The position numbers and the translations under genes are program-made. Positions 63,954 to 64,000 of a stretch of DNA of 64,000 nt are shown here, in pieces (positions within the stretch are counted from its first letter, which is position 1; each line of letters starts with the position of its first letter). The notes beneath the pieces were generated by a model. That model was not told where the DNA came from. It ran no database searches and saw nothing but the letters and a program-made list of their open reading frames with translations. The DNA is from UBA12191 sp964422295 (GTDB taxonomy: Bacteria > Planctomycetota > UBA8108 > UBA1146), in assembly GCA_964422295.1 (NCBI GenBank), contig CAYRAM010000002.1:62001-126000 (forward strand). Direction: 5' to 3'.

Positions 63954-64000
63954 GAAGGATTCCTTACACGATCATTGAAATTCACAGGCGGTGCGGAATT

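Overview
The window reads as a chromosomal segment of a Planctomycetota-like (PVC-related), probably marine, bacterium. The evidence is indirect. Three secreted proteins end in a FIRGD-type dockerin-like module, there is a large family of secreted amidohydrolase-like proteins, and a PUFA-synthase type lipid synthase sits beside ole genes. No rRNA or tRNA gene was seen. One 100-N scaffold gap (34626-34725) lies inside a minisatellite, so this is a draft assembly.

Layout. 1-1179: 5' part of an atypical ketoacyl synthase running off the left edge. 1367-2431: HEXXH lipoprotein. 2502-3995: pdxS-pdxT, the PLP synthase operon. 4589-16927: a tight plus-strand array of eight secreted amidohydrolase-like genes carrying nine domains; only one domain keeps the HxH metal motif. 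17062-19107: FG-GAP/Cys-Asp-repeat surface protein. 19118-25053: addB-addA type helicase-nuclease. 25158-30832: a molybdoenzyme with a ferredoxin-NrfD fusion partner, then miaE and an SDR. 30829-39351: housekeeping and membrane genes (DUF885 peptidase, CvpA-like, SDR, rhodanese, CPBP protease, queG, UbiA-family, PAC2). 39429-44740: two dockerin-like secreted proteins flanking aconitase.

44727-63953 is the highlight: seven minus-strand genes joined by short overlaps. In transcription order they are a PfaA-like synthase (KS-AT-4xACP-KR-DH), a PfaC/Pfa3-like synthase (KS-CLF-AT-DH-DH), OleA, OleB, OleC, OleD and an Sfp-type phosphopantetheinyl transferase. The inferred pathway is that the transferase activates the ACPs, the Pfa-like megasynthases build (poly)unsaturated acyl chains, OleA joins two chains head to head, OleD reduces the beta-keto acid, OleC closes the beta-lactone and OleB decarboxylates it to an olefin. 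The operon therefore looks like a self-contained route to long-chain polyunsaturated hydrocarbons. No enoyl reductase (PfaD) is visible; the operon may start beyond the right edge.

All calls come from reading motifs and gene order; no database search was run.
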